From Paenibacillus mellifer (lineage in GTDB: Bacteria > Bacillota > Bacilli > Paenibacillales > Paenibacillaceae): a DNA stretch of 64,000 nucleotides. The translations under genes were made by a program, and so were the position numbers. The DNA lies in contig NZ_JALPRK010000017.1 of the NCBI RefSeq assembly GCF_023195895.1, positions 46,287 to 110,286 of the forward strand, written 5' to 3'. A model generated the notes under the pieces. The model did not search any database and was not told where the DNA came from. It saw nothing but the letters and a program-made list of their open reading frames with translations. Positions 29,741 to 38,510 of the stretch are shown piece by piece (the stretch's first letter is position 1; each line of letters opens with the position of its first letter).

Positions 29741-29900
29741 GTTTGGAGCACCGAGAAGGTTGAACGAAGCTAGGGAGTGAGTAGCGGAGCGTAGATGGAT
29801 CTACGTGAGCAACGGAGCGACCGGGTGAATTCAAGATTCGACGTCGAGTCCGCTTCGTTGGTTCTGCTTCGTGATCCGAAGATGACTTTTTGACTACCAT
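29741..29900 (+). repeat. Dispersed repeat, copy B (most complete)
   Basis: About 160 bases from TTTGGAGCACCGAG to GATGACTTTTTGACTACC. Inside are complementary pairs: CGTAGAT-GG-ATCTACG near 29790-29805, GAACGAAG with CTTCGTTGGTTC, and CTTCG-TGAT-CCGAAG. The longer gap 29607-29921 consists almost entirely of copies A and B, and no gene is seen. Confidence 0.88.
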
Positions 29901-29921
29901 TAATTGATGAAGGTGACTGAT

Positions 29922-31301
29922 ATGGGGGATCGTACAGAGGAAGAAATACGACCGCTGCCGCTGAACAGCTATGCTGAAGCGGTCGATTGGATCAACGGGT
30001 TGCTGCCGTTTGGCATTCGGCCCGGCTTGGAACGAATCGAGCTCATGATGGAACGATTGGGGCATCCCGAGCGGAGGCTGAAGTTCATTCATGTGGCGGG
30101 GACGAACGGTAAAGGCTCCTCCTGCGCTTTTTTAACTCGGACATTGCGGGAATGTGGCTATCATGTGGGGACGTATACGTCCCCATACATCACGAAGTTC
30201 ACCAACCGCTTCCAGTATGATGAAGAGGACATTTCTGAAACGGCGCTGCTGGAGCTGGCAAATCGCGTTGTTCCGTTGGTAGAAAAAATCGCTGGCACCG
30301 ATCTGGGCTCTCCGACGATGTTTGAAGTGAGCACGGCGATCGCCATTTTGTATTTTGCGGAGATGTGTTATCCCGATGTAATAGTATGGGAGACGGGGCT
30401 TGGGGGAAGGATGGATGTTACGAATATCGTGACTCCGATCGTCTCTCTGATTACGAATATCGGTTATGATCATATGGACGTTCTTGGGGACACGATTGAA
30501 CAAATCGCCGCTGAGAAGGCCGGCATTATCAAGGCGGGTGTGCCTGTAGTCAGCTGTGTCGAGCAGCCCGAGGCGATCTCCGTACTGAAGGAAACGGCCG
30601 CGGCCAAACATGCCACCCTATATCTGATGGGCGAGCAGTTCCGATACGAGCGGCTTAGCGTTGATGCCAAGGAGCAGGAGTTGCATTTCAAAGGTCCATT
30701 CCGGGATTTGGACTTTACGATCCGCATGCTTGGGGAGCACCAATGCAAGAACGCCGCCGGTGTGATGATGGTATTGGAAGTGCTGCGGCAATACATGGCT
30801 TTTATGCTCGAGGATGAGCAAGTGCAGGACGGTTTCCGCACTACCTCTTGGGCAGGACGGCTGGAGGTGGTTCGAGAAGAACCGCGTCTGGTACTGGATG
30901 GAGCGCATAATCCGGAAGGAGCCGCTTCGCTAGTGCAAAGCCTGCCGGAAGCGTTCAGTTACCGAAAACTGCATTTGATGATGGGGATGCTGGCCAATAA
31001 GCATCATCATGGCTACTTGAAGCATATATTACCAATAGTGGATACGCTTATTCTGACCGAGCCCGATTTTCGCCGAAAAATGGACGCCGAGGCGTTATAC
31101 GAACTCGTGGCCGAACTACAGGGGACGGAAGCGAAGGCGGATTTGGATATCATCGTGGAACGTGACTGGAGAAAAGCCCTTTCACTTTTGGAGTCACGGA
31201 CGGAACGGGAAGATCTTGGGGTGGTAACCGGCACGTTGTATCTGATCTCGGATGTGCGGGCGGCCCTTTTGCATCAAACCGATTCTGAAAAAGGCTGGTG
31301 A
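29922..31301 (+). CDS. folC: Bifunctional folylpolyglutamate synthase/dihydrofolate synthase
   Basis: A 459-residue Mur-ligase-fold enzyme that adds glutamate to dihydropteroate and to folates. The ATP loop [10 protein letters not shown] is near residue 60; [13 protein letters not shown] and [11 protein letters not shown] are the usual metal and substrate blocks; [10 protein letters not shown] is in the C-terminal domain. Start at ATG 29922, 6 bases after AAGGTGA (29910-29916); in-frame TTG 29904 and ATG 29907 are earlier but lack an SD. It overlaps murC by 4 bases. It directly follows the repeat pair. Confidence 0.94.
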   Translation: MGDRTEEEIRPLPLNSYAEAVDWINGLLPFGIRPGLERIELMMERLGHPERRLKFIHVAGTNGKGSSCAFLTRTLRECGYHVGTYTSPYITKFTNRFQYDEEDISETALLELANRVVPLVEKIAGTDLGSPTMFEVSTAIAILYFAEMCYPDVIVWETGLGGRMDVTNIVTPIVSLITNIGYDHMDVLGDTIEQIAAEKAGIIKAGVPVVSCVEQPEAISVLKETAAAKHATLYLMGEQFRYERLSVDAKEQELHFKGPFRDLDFTIRMLGEHQCKNAAGVMMVLEVLRQYMAFMLEDEQVQDGFRTTSWAGRLEVVREEPRLVLDGAHNPEGAASLVQSLPEAFSYRKLHLMMGMLANKHHHGYLKHILPIVDTLILTEPDFRRKMDAEALYELVAELQGTEAKADLDIIVERDWRKALSLLESRTEREDLGVVTGTLYLISDVRAALLHQTDSEKGW

Positions 31302-32683
31302 CCATTTTGTTGAATACGACCGAACAACATGTACACTTTATCGGTATCGGCGGGTATGGCATGAGTGCCATCGCTCGTGTGATGCTGGAAATGGGTTATA
31401 CCGTCACGGGATCGGACGTTGCCTCCCAAGAATTGACGGAGAAGCTCGCTGCGAAGGGAGCGAAGATTTACATCGGCCATACCGCCGAACACGTGCATGG
31501 GGCGGATCTGGTCGTTTACTCGACCGCGCTGCCGAAGGATAACGTGGAGCGGTTGGAAGCTCAGGAGCAAGGGATCCCGGTACTGCACCGTTCCCAGATG
31601 CTGGCCCGGCTGTTAAATGAACGGACCGGTGTTGCCGTTGCCGGGGCTCATGGAAAAACAACGACCTCGTCGATGATCGCGCTCGTGATGGAGCATTGCG
31701 GGACGGACCCGACCTACATTATCGGTGGGGAAATAATGGACATGGGCACCAATGCGAAAGCCGGGCAAGGCAAATGCGTGGTCGCAGAGGCTGACGAAAG
31801 TGACGGCTCCTTCCTGCAGTACCACCCTTCGCTTGGCGTGGTGACCAACATCGAGGCGGATCACCTGGAGAACTACGGCGGGGATTTCGGCAAGCTGAAG
31901 GAAGCCTACGTACAATTCTTGAATCAGATCAAGCCGGATGGAAAAGCGGTGGTTTGCGGGGACGACGGGAACGTCCGAGAACTGCTGCCTCAGGTTCAAA
32001 GCAAGGTCATTACTTACGGCATTGAATCGAAATGCGACTATACGGCTCACGAGATTGATCTTGGGGACCGCTGCGTCACCTTCAAAATGAATCAAGGCGA
32101 TCTGGAACTCGGTACAGTGGAGTTGTCTGTGCCTGGTCGGCATAATGTTTACAATGCAATGGCTACCGTTATCGTCTGCTTGGAAGCGGGTATTCCGTTT
32201 AACGAAATCGCAGTGGCTTTACGCCACTTTCATGGAGCAAAACGCCGCTTCCAGGTGCTTGGAGAACAAAACGGCATCCTGATCATCGATGACTACGCTC
32301 ATCATCCGACGGAGATCCAAGCGACGATCGCAGCGGCCAAAGCGACTGGGAAGCGGATCATCGCCGTATTCCAGCCGCAGCGTTATACGCGGACTTTCTT
32401 CCTGCTGGATGCGTTCAGCCGGGCGTTTGGGGAAGCGGATGAAGTGATCATTACCGATATTTACTCGCCGGCAGGGGAAAAGGCGATTGAGGGCGTTCAT
32501 TCCTCAAAGCTGGTCGAGTTGATCAAGGAGAACAGTAATGCCGGAGCCCGATATCTGCCGACGAAGCAGGATGTGCTTGTGGATTTGCAAAACCGGTTGG
32601 AGCCTGGCGATCTTGTGCTAACCATGGGCGCGGGCGACATATATAAAGTCGGATATGAGCTGGTGAAGAAATTAGCGGATTAA
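31298..32683 (+). CDS. murC: UDP-N-acetylmuramate-L-alanine ligase
   Basis: A 461-residue enzyme that adds the first amino acid, L-Ala, to UDP-MurNAc in peptidoglycan precursor synthesis. The N-terminal Rossmann block is [14 protein letters not shown], the ATP loop GAHGKTTTS is at about 116-124, and the C-terminal domain has [10 protein letters not shown] and FQPQRYTR. The GTG start at 31298 overlaps the folC stop (GTGA), indicating translational coupling; a TTG 3 codons later is possible. The transcript ends at a strong terminator. Confidence 0.96.
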   Translation: MTILLNTTEQHVHFIGIGGYGMSAIARVMLEMGYTVTGSDVASQELTEKLAAKGAKIYIGHTAEHVHGADLVVYSTALPKDNVERLEAQEQGIPVLHRSQMLARLLNERTGVAVAGAHGKTTTSSMIALVMEHCGTDPTYIIGGEIMDMGTNAKAGQGKCVVAEADESDGSFLQYHPSLGVVTNIEADHLENYGGDFGKLKEAYVQFLNQIKPDGKAVVCGDDGNVRELLPQVQSKVITYGIESKCDYTAHEIDLGDRCVTFKMNQGDLELGTVELSVPGRHNVYNAMATVIVCLEAGIPFNEIAVALRHFHGAKRRFQVLGEQNGILIIDDYAHHPTEIQATIAAAKATGKRIIAVFQPQRYTRTFFLLDAFSRAFGEADEVIITDIYSPAGEKAIEGVHSSKLVELIKENSNAGARYLPTKQDVLVDLQNRLEPGDLVLTMGAGDIYKVGYELVKKLAD

Positions 32684-32691
32684 CCTATCGG

Positions 32692-32732
32692 AAGGTCCCT
32701 TCTCAAATGATTTGAGGAAGGGGCCTTTTTTG
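32692..32732 (+). terminator. Intrinsic terminator after murC
   Basis: A long near-perfect stem (32692-32708 with about 32710-32727) runs into T6. Confidence 0.88.
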
Positions 32733-32811
32733 TTGGCTTTTTAGAATGCGTTAACACTTCACGAATATTCGGCTGTTAGACTTTGGACTAGATCATGAGG
32801 TAGGTGAAAAA

Positions 32812-33375
32812 ATGAGGGATTATCCAATCATCGCTTCGATAACCGCCGAGGAACAACTCAACGAAGTGTTGGCCAGCGAGGTCGAACGGGTTAATTTAAT
32901 GGCAGGGCATATCGGGAATTTGGAAGGCTTTATCGAGCGGCTTCATGAGGCCGGTAAACAGGTGTATGTGCACATCGAAATGATCGCCGGACTGGGGAGA
33001 GATGCGCACACGATTGCTTATTTAAGTGATAAATTTCATGCTGATGGGATTGTCACTACGAAAACCAATGCGGTTGCGGCCGCCAAACAAGCCGGTCTGA
33101 AGAGCATTCAACGCTTCTTCGCCATCGATACTGCCGCGATCAATACCGCGATACGGATGATTAACAGTACCCAACCGGACGAAGTCGAATTGATGCCGGG
33201 ATTGATGCCGCGTGTAATCCGAGAGCTGAAGACGATGATCAAGCAACCCCTAATCGTTGGCGGGTTGATCAGGCACGAGCATGAAATCGCAGAAGCTTTA
33301 GCTTGTGGCGCCGATTACATTTCCAGCGGCGACCCGCAAATTTGGCGACTTTACACAAAAATGACATCACCATAA
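32812..33375 (+). CDS. glpP: Glycerol-3-phosphate-responsive antiterminator GlpP
   Basis: A 187-residue barrel-fold RNA-binding regulator. With glycerol-3-phosphate bound, GlpP prevents termination in the leaders of glp genes in B. subtilis. Family blocks visible are NLMAGHIGNLEGF, VHIEMIAGLGRD, GIVTTKTN, QRFFAIDTAA, VELMPGLMPRVI and LIVGGLIRHEHEI. The length is normal. Start at ATG 32812 behind GAGGTAGGTG. Two downstream leaders (33429-33531 and 37553-37637) carry matching candidate antiterminators, which makes them its likely targets. Confidence 0.95.
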   Translation: MRDYPIIASITAEEQLNEVLASEVERVNLMAGHIGNLEGFIERLHEAGKQVYVHIEMIAGLGRDAHTIAYLSDKFHADGIVTTKTNAVAAAKQAGLKSIQRFFAIDTAAINTAIRMINSTQPDEVELMPGLMPRVIRELKTMIKQPLIVGGLIRHEHEIAEALACGADYISSGDPQIWRLYTKMTSP

Positions 33376-33428
33376 CTCTCCAATGATTATCGGCTTCTAT
33401 ACTTCACTTAACAGATTACTGTAATCAT

Positions 33429-33531
33429 GGGTTGAGATGAGGAGAAAACCCTTGTTCGGTAATGTGGATTCGGCAAGGCCGCCAAACGGTCTTTGTTTCG
33501 TGTCCCATTGCATTGAACAAGGGTTATTTTT
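33429..33531 (+). promoter_or_regulatory. Candidate GlpP-controlled antitermination leader 1
   Basis: Terminator: AACCCTTGTTC (33447-33457) pairs with GAACAAGGGTT (33515-33525), followed by ATTTTTG. Competing hairpin: GGGTT (33429-33433) with AACCC (33447-33451), leaving GGAGAAA in or next to the loop. The 13-nt GGAGAAAACCCTT (33441-33453) recurs in leader 2. The operon downstream is HAD-ugpB-ugpA-ugpE. Confidence 0.65.
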
Positions 33532-33557
33532 GTTGGAAGGGAGCAGCTTGAGAAGGA

Positions 33558-34382
33558 ATGCATCCGAGAGGTTTGGTAAAGTATGCGAATTATTTGTTTG
33601 ACCTGGATGGCACGATTTACTTGGGAGACGAGGTTGTACCCGGTGCTTCTATGGTGATTCAAGCTCTGCGTGAACGAGGGAAGAAGCTTTTATTTGCGAC
33701 GAATTCGACGCTGTATACGAGGGAAGAGATCCAAGCCAAGCTGACCCGGTTGGATATTGACTGCAAGACGGCGGAGATCATTACGGCCGCCACCGCATCG
33801 TCGATGTATTTTCGGGATTATGCAACCGGCGCTAAGGTGCTGCTGTTTGGCGGAGAGGCCATGCGGGAAGAACTGGAGCGAAACGCCATCGAAATGACGT
33901 ATCAAGCAGACCGGGCTTCGCATGTGCTTGTTGGTTTGGATAAGACATTTGATTTTGAAAAACTGACGTTAGGCATGAAAGCCCTAAGGAATGGGGCGAG
34001 GCTTATTGCTGCGAATCCGGATCCCTTTTGTCCAACTGAGGACGGGCCGGTACCGGATACGTGGTCCATCGTCAAAGCCATTGAAACGGCTAGCGGATTA
34101 TCCGTCGATGCGATCGTAGGAAAACCTTCGAAATATTATGCGGATTATGCGTTGAAACAGCTGGGCTGCAGGCCCGAAGCCTGTCTAATGGTCGGCGATC
34201 GTCTGGATACGGATATTGTGCTTGGCATCAGGTTTGGGATGCGTAGCGCGTTAGTATTGACTGGGGCGGACAATCGGGAAGCGATAAGGCGGACGGGAAT
34301 CGTTCCCGATTACGTGTTGCCATCCATTAGAACTATTGTCGAGGAGAACGAGTTGGATTATGCAGAGAAACTTGGGGTGTAA
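33558..34382 (+). CDS. HAD-superfamily phosphatase, NagD/AraL-like (class IIA)
   Basis: A 274-residue HAD hydrolase. Motif I is FDLDGT with nucleophile Asp15 and acid Asp17; motif II is ATNSTLYT; motif III/IV is KPSKYYADYAL and MVGDRLDTDI. The large cap inserted between motifs II and III marks subclass IIA. In this context (glpP, UgpB-like importer, glycerophosphodiesterase) a role in dephosphorylating a small phospho-compound such as glycerol phosphate is plausible but inferred. The start is uncertain: ATG 33558 has GAAGGA directly against it, and the better SD GGAAGGGAG is about 14 bases away. Confidence 0.85.
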   Translation: MHPRGLVKYANYLFDLDGTIYLGDEVVPGASMVIQALRERGKKLLFATNSTLYTREEIQAKLTRLDIDCKTAEIITAATASSMYFRDYATGAKVLLFGGEAMREELERNAIEMTYQADRASHVLVGLDKTFDFEKLTLGMKALRNGARLIAANPDPFCPTEDGPVPDTWSIVKAIETASGLSVDAIVGKPSKYYADYALKQLGCRPEACLMVGDRLDTDIVLGIRFGMRSALVLTGADNREAIRRTGIVPDYVLPSIRTIVEENELDYAEKLGV

Positions 34383-34440
34383 CCTTCAATTGTGCAGCAT
34401 GAAGGAGCCAATATAAGTAGATTAATGAGGAGGAAAGAAC

Positions 34441-35802
34441 ATGAAGAAATTAAGCTTTTTGCTTATAGCCTTCGTGCTGATACTCTCAGCATGCGGGGGG
34501 GGGACAAGCAATAACGGTGGGAGCGGTGTCAACCGGGCGGCGTCAACGCAAAATACCTCAGAGGCAAGCGGCGGCACGGAAAACCCACCGGCGGAGGAGC
34601 CGGTTGAGCTTAGCTTTTATTTTCCGGTAGCAGTCGGCGGGCCGATTACGAGCTTTATCGATAAACTGGCCGCTGATTTTCATACCGAAAATCCCTCGAT
34701 CACAATAAAACCGGTCTATGCGGGCAGCTATCAGGATACGATGACGAAGGTGGTTACGGCCGTGCAGGGCGGTAACTCGCCGGACCTTGCGGTGCTTTTG
34801 TCCACAGAACTATATAGCTTGCTGGAAATCAACGCGCTGGAGGAATTAACCACTCGTTTTGAGCCCGTATACTTTGACGGGTTTTATGAAGCGTTCATGA
34901 GCAACACCAAAGCGGGGGATCAAGTTTGGAGCGTGCCGTTCCAACGAAGCACCATCGTTCTTTATTATAACAAAGATAAGTTTAAAGCCGCGAACCTGGA
35001 TCCGGAGCAAGCGCCGGCCAATTGGGATGAACTCAGAGATTACGCCCAGAAACTGACGGTAAAAGACGGTAGCGGTAAAGTGACCCAGTGGGGTCTGGAA
35101 ATTCCGAGCACGGGATATCAATATTGGATGCTTCAGGCGCTTGCCCTTCAGACAGGGACCAATATCGTCTCGAACGACGGGAAAGAAGTATATTTGAATA
35201 AGCCGGAAGTGAAAGAAGCCTTGCAATTTTACGTGGACCTGGGTCGGAAGGACAAAGTAATGCCCGAAGGCGTGCTCGAGTGGGCGACAGTTCCTTCTGA
35301 CTTCATTAGCGGGAAGACCGCGATGATGTTCCATACGACCGGCAATCTTTCGAAGGTGAAGGCCGATGCGAGCTTTGATTTCGGCGTAGCGTACCTACCA
35401 GCCAACAAAACTTACGGTTCACCGACAGGCGGCGGTAATTTGTACGTGTTCAAGGATATTCCTGAAGAACGCAAACAGGCGGCGTTGAAGTTTATCGAAT
35501 TCCTGACTCAGCCTGAGCGCGTAGCACAATGGTCTATCGATACAGGATACGTAGGAACGACACCGGCTGCCTACGAAACGGAGCTGCTGAAAAAATATGT
35601 GGCTGATTTCCCTCAAGCGGCTGTAGCGCGCGACCAAATGGAATATGCCTCCAGCGAATTGTCCACCTATCAGAACGGGCAAATTACAAAGCTCTTCAAT
35701 GATAATATCCAGGCCGCGTTGCTCGGGAATATGACAGTGGAAGAGGCACTCGACCAATCGCAGCAGCAGGCGGATGAAATTTTGCAAAAATATCGCAAAT
35801 AG
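34441..35802 (+). CDS. ugpB: ABC transporter substrate-binding lipoprotein, UgpB-like
   Basis: A 453-residue extracytoplasmic binding protein with a lipoprotein signal: MKKLSFLLIAF, lipobox LSAC, Cys18 as lipid anchor, then a Gly/Asn/Ser-rich linker. The mature part follows E. coli UgpB in several blocks: TENPSITIKPVYAGSYQDT, FQRSTIVLYYNKDKF, LDPEQAPANWDELRDYAQKL and the C-terminal ALDQSQQQADEIL. UgpB binds glycerol-3-phosphate and glycerophosphodiesters, matching the neighbours glpP and the phosphodiesterase. Start at ATG 34441 behind GAGGAGGAAAG. A G9 run lies at codons 19-21. Confidence 0.85.
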   Translation: MKKLSFLLIAFVLILSACGGGTSNNGGSGVNRAASTQNTSEASGGTENPPAEEPVELSFYFPVAVGGPITSFIDKLAADFHTENPSITIKPVYAGSYQDTMTKVVTAVQGGNSPDLAVLLSTELYSLLEINALEELTTRFEPVYFDGFYEAFMSNTKAGDQVWSVPFQRSTIVLYYNKDKFKAANLDPEQAPANWDELRDYAQKLTVKDGSGKVTQWGLEIPSTGYQYWMLQALALQTGTNIVSNDGKEVYLNKPEVKEALQFYVDLGRKDKVMPEGVLEWATVPSDFISGKTAMMFHTTGNLSKVKADASFDFGVAYLPANKTYGSPTGGGNLYVFKDIPEERKQAALKFIEFLTQPERVAQWSIDTGYVGTTPAAYETELLKKYVADFPQAAVARDQMEYASSELSTYQNGQITKLFNDNIQAALLGNMTVEEALDQSQQQADEILQKYRK

Positions 35803-35829
35803 AGATTTAGGAAGCGAAGTGAGACTATT

Positions 35830-36702
35830 TTGACGAAGCAAATGCTGAAGGACAACTTACTGGCTTACGCGCTGCTGTTTCCTTCGCTTGCGTTTCTTGC
35901 CATATTCACGTTTTATCCGATCATCAAAGTGCTGGATTGGAGTTTTTATGAATCCGTCATGTCCGTCAAACGGTTCGTTGGTGTGGATCTTTATCAGCAG
36001 GTATTTCAAGATGAAGTGTTTCTAAAGGTACTGCGCAATAATTTACTGCTGGCCGCCGTAACCGTACCTATCAGCATTTTGCTCGCAATGTACATGGCGG
36101 TCTGGGTGAATGACAAAATGCGGGGCACCAGCCTGATCCGGGCGGCGTTCTTTTATCCCACCCTCCTTCCCATGATTGCTATCGCGAATATCTGGCTGTT
36201 CATTTATACCCCGGATTATGGGCTGCTGGATAAGTTCCTGGGGTGTTTTGGCCTCGAGGGGCAAAGCTGGCTAGGCGATCCGAAGTGGGTTCTGATCTCC
36301 ATGATGGTGATGCTCATCTGGAAGGAAGCGGGTTATTTCATGATTTTTTACCTAGCAGGGCTTCAGGCTCTGCCGAAGGAGGTGTATGAGGCGGCAGCTC
36401 TGGACGGAGCTAAACCGTTCCAGAGATTTAGGAAGCTGACCTTTCCTCTGGTAATGCCGACGACCTTGTTTGTCTTAATCATTGCTACGACTAATTCATT
36501 TAAGCTGGTCGACCACCTATACATTATGACTAAGGGTGGACCCAATAACGCTAGCAACCTGCTGCTATATCATATCTATGAGACGGCTTTTAGCTTCTGG
36601 GATATGGGCAATGCGTCTGTGCTCACCGTAATTTTGCTTGTCATTTTGCTGGCGTTTTCCATCATTTATTACGGCGTTTTGGACAAGCGGATTCATTACT
36701 AA
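35830..36702 (+). CDS. ugpA: ABC transporter permease, UgpA-like
   Basis: A 290-residue inner-membrane permease of the carbohydrate-uptake type 1 class, with six predicted membrane segments (the first at about 10-30, YALLFPSLAFLAIFTFYPII). The EAA loop that contacts the ATPase is EVYEAAALDGAKPFQRFRKL near residue 190. TTG 35830 is taken as start with AAGTGAG 8 bases upstream; ATG 35842 is four codons later. It pairs with ugpE, which starts 14 bases after its stop. Confidence 0.88.
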   Translation: MTKQMLKDNLLAYALLFPSLAFLAIFTFYPIIKVLDWSFYESVMSVKRFVGVDLYQQVFQDEVFLKVLRNNLLLAAVTVPISILLAMYMAVWVNDKMRGTSLIRAAFFYPTLLPMIAIANIWLFIYTPDYGLLDKFLGCFGLEGQSWLGDPKWVLISMMVMLIWKEAGYFMIFYLAGLQALPKEVYEAAALDGAKPFQRFRKLTFPLVMPTTLFVLIIATTNSFKLVDHLYIMTKGGPNNASNLLLYHIYETAFSFWDMGNASVLTVILLVILLAFSIIYYGVLDKRIHY

Positions 36703-36716
36703 AGGGGGAGTCGGGG

Positions 36717-37529
36717 ATGCATCGCATCATTAACAGGATAGGGATCATATGCCTTGGCTTGCTATTTATGATCCCCTTGCTTTGGACCGCGGTCACTTCC
36801 GTCACACCAGCGGAAAACATGCTCACTCGGATTAACCCGTTTGCGGTACAGAATCCGACCTTTGCCAATTACCTTGAGGCGTGGAGCACCATCCCGTTTC
36901 CGGTCTATTACCGGAATACGCTGCTGATCGTAGGAGGGATATTGGGAGTGCAGCTATTGACCGCTACGATGGCGGCTTATGCCTTCGCGAGGTTACGGTT
37001 CCTCGGACAAAGTGCCATGTTCATCTTATTTCTTGTACAAGTTATGATACCGCCGGATATTTTGATTTTTCCCAACTATTCGATTATGAAAGAGCTTCAT
37101 CTTATCGACACGAAATGGGCGATCATGATTCCGTACTGGGCTTCCTCGTTTGGCGTTTTCCTGCTGAGGCAGTCATATAAGCAAATTCCTTACGAGCTGG
37201 ATGAGTCCTCTAGGGTGGACGGGTGCAGGTGGTGGCAAACGCTGTGGCATATTTATTTGCCTTCTACGATTCCTACATACGTTGCATTTGCGTTAATCTC
37301 GATCAGTACACATTGGAGCAATTTTATGTGGCCGCTCATCGTTACAGATTCCGTGGCTAATCGACCGCTTACTGTCGGTATCGCGATATTCGCCCAATCC
37401 TTTGAGACTGGGGCGCAGTGGGGAGTCGTTACGGCCGCGACCCTCCTGGTGATATCGCCATTGTTGATTGCCTTTTTCTTCTTCCAGAAACAGTTCGTCG
37501 AGAGTTTTATGCACGCTGGCATCAAGTGA
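36717..37529 (+). CDS. ugpE: ABC transporter permease, UgpE-like
   Basis: A 270-residue second permease of the same importer with six hydrophobic segments. The EAA loop is ELDESSRVDGCRWWQTLWHI near residue 162. The NYLEAWSTIPF segment after the first membrane helix is usual for MalG/UgpE-type permeases. Start at ATG 36717 after GGGGGAG. No ATP-binding subunit follows; the importer probably uses a shared ATPase of the MsmX/UgpC type encoded elsewhere, as is common in Firmicutes. Confidence 0.88.
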   Translation: MHRIINRIGIICLGLLFMIPLLWTAVTSVTPAENMLTRINPFAVQNPTFANYLEAWSTIPFPVYYRNTLLIVGGILGVQLLTATMAAYAFARLRFLGQSAMFILFLVQVMIPPDILIFPNYSIMKELHLIDTKWAIMIPYWASSFGVFLLRQSYKQIPYELDESSRVDGCRWWQTLWHIYLPSTIPTYVAFALISISTHWSNFMWPLIVTDSVANRPLTVGIAIFAQSFETGAQWGVVTAATLLVISPLLIAFFFFQKQFVESFMHAGIK

Positions 37530-37552
37530 AAACTAAATAGATGGACCAGGAA

Positions 37553-37637
37553 CAAGGGTAGGAGACGCGGAGAAAACCCTTTATCCAACGGAGGAGCGCG
37601 ATTTACGCATTCTGATCTGTTGCGATAAAGGGTTTTT
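37553..37637 (+). promoter_or_regulatory. Candidate GlpP-controlled antitermination leader 2
   Basis: Terminator: AAACCCTTTATC (37574-37585) pairs perfectly with GATAAAGGGTTT (37624-37635), then T5 in all. Competing hairpin: AAGGGT (37553-37558) with ACCCTT (37576-37581). The 13-nt GGAGAAAACCCTT (37569-37581) is identical to leader 1 and lies in the same place. It precedes the glycerophosphodiesterase gene. Confidence 0.65.
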
Positions 37638-37676
37638 GCGTTGTCATATGTCCAAACGATGAGGAGGAGATAGAAA

Positions 37677-38342
37677 ATGAGGAGAAATGCAAAGTTTATG
37701 AGCTTGTTTTTGCTTGTGGTGTTGTTGGGTAATGTCGTTCAGGTTTTAGGGATTTCTACAGCAGCAGCCGCAGGCGCAGAGTCGGTGGAAGGAGGGGAAG
37801 CCTTACCAGCACCTGTCATCGATGAAGAACTTGATGATTCTACTGAGCTAGAACTAGACCTTGACTTGGATGTGCCCGATTTGTTGGAAGCTTTGACAGG
37901 TCCCGTGACCGTAACAGGAAGCGTTTATTTTCTAGATGGAGCGTACGAACCGCTTCCGATGGACCGCGTTCAGCTCGTTTCTTCGGATGAAAACGTGCTA
38001 AAGGTGACCGGGGATCAGCTGTACCCCATGAAGCCGGGGAAGGTCACGCTTACCGCAATTTATGGAAATGCAGAATGGACAAGGGAAATCACCGTCACGC
38101 CTTCCGCAGTTGAGGCTGAGGCGACCCTTACGTCGCTTTCGCATGATCCGGGATATGTGCTGGCGAACACGGGGGAAGGAATCTCCCTAAAGGACCTGGA
38201 ATTCGAAGCGGTGATGAGTGATTCTTCCACAGCGACGTTAACGGGTTCGGATTTGACCTGGTCCACAGAAGATAGTGAGGTGGTAGTGGATGGAGGCGAA
38301 TTGATGGCGTTGTCCCAAGGTGTTCACTTCGTCATCGGATAG
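37677..38342 (+). pseudogene. N-terminal part of a secreted glycerophosphodiesterase, ended by an in-frame TAG
   Basis: 221 residues, starting at ATG 37677 behind GATGAGGAGGAG. A signal peptide (about 1-33, ending STAAAAG) is followed by an acidic linker (ELELDLDLDVPDL) and one or two Ig-like (BIG2-type) beta domains (VQLVSSDENVLKVTG; LTWSTEDSEVVVDGGELMAL). The frame stops at TAG 38340-38342 in the middle of a beta strand (VHFVIG-stop-KDDVTVTILIVV) and continues open in the same frame into 38511-40697. So this is most simply the front of one 1006-codon gene broken by a nonsense codon, or read through. Confidence 0.75.
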
Positions 38343-38510
38343 AAGGATGACGTTACCGTAACGATCCTGATTGTAGTAAAGGGGGGAGATGACGCAGAGT
38401 ACGTCATTTATGAAAATGATTTTGATGCTGAAGCGGAGGGGACGTTACCGACCGGTTGGAGTCGCATTGAGGGAACTTCAGCCGATAAAGCTGCTGTTAA
38501 ATCCGGCGCT

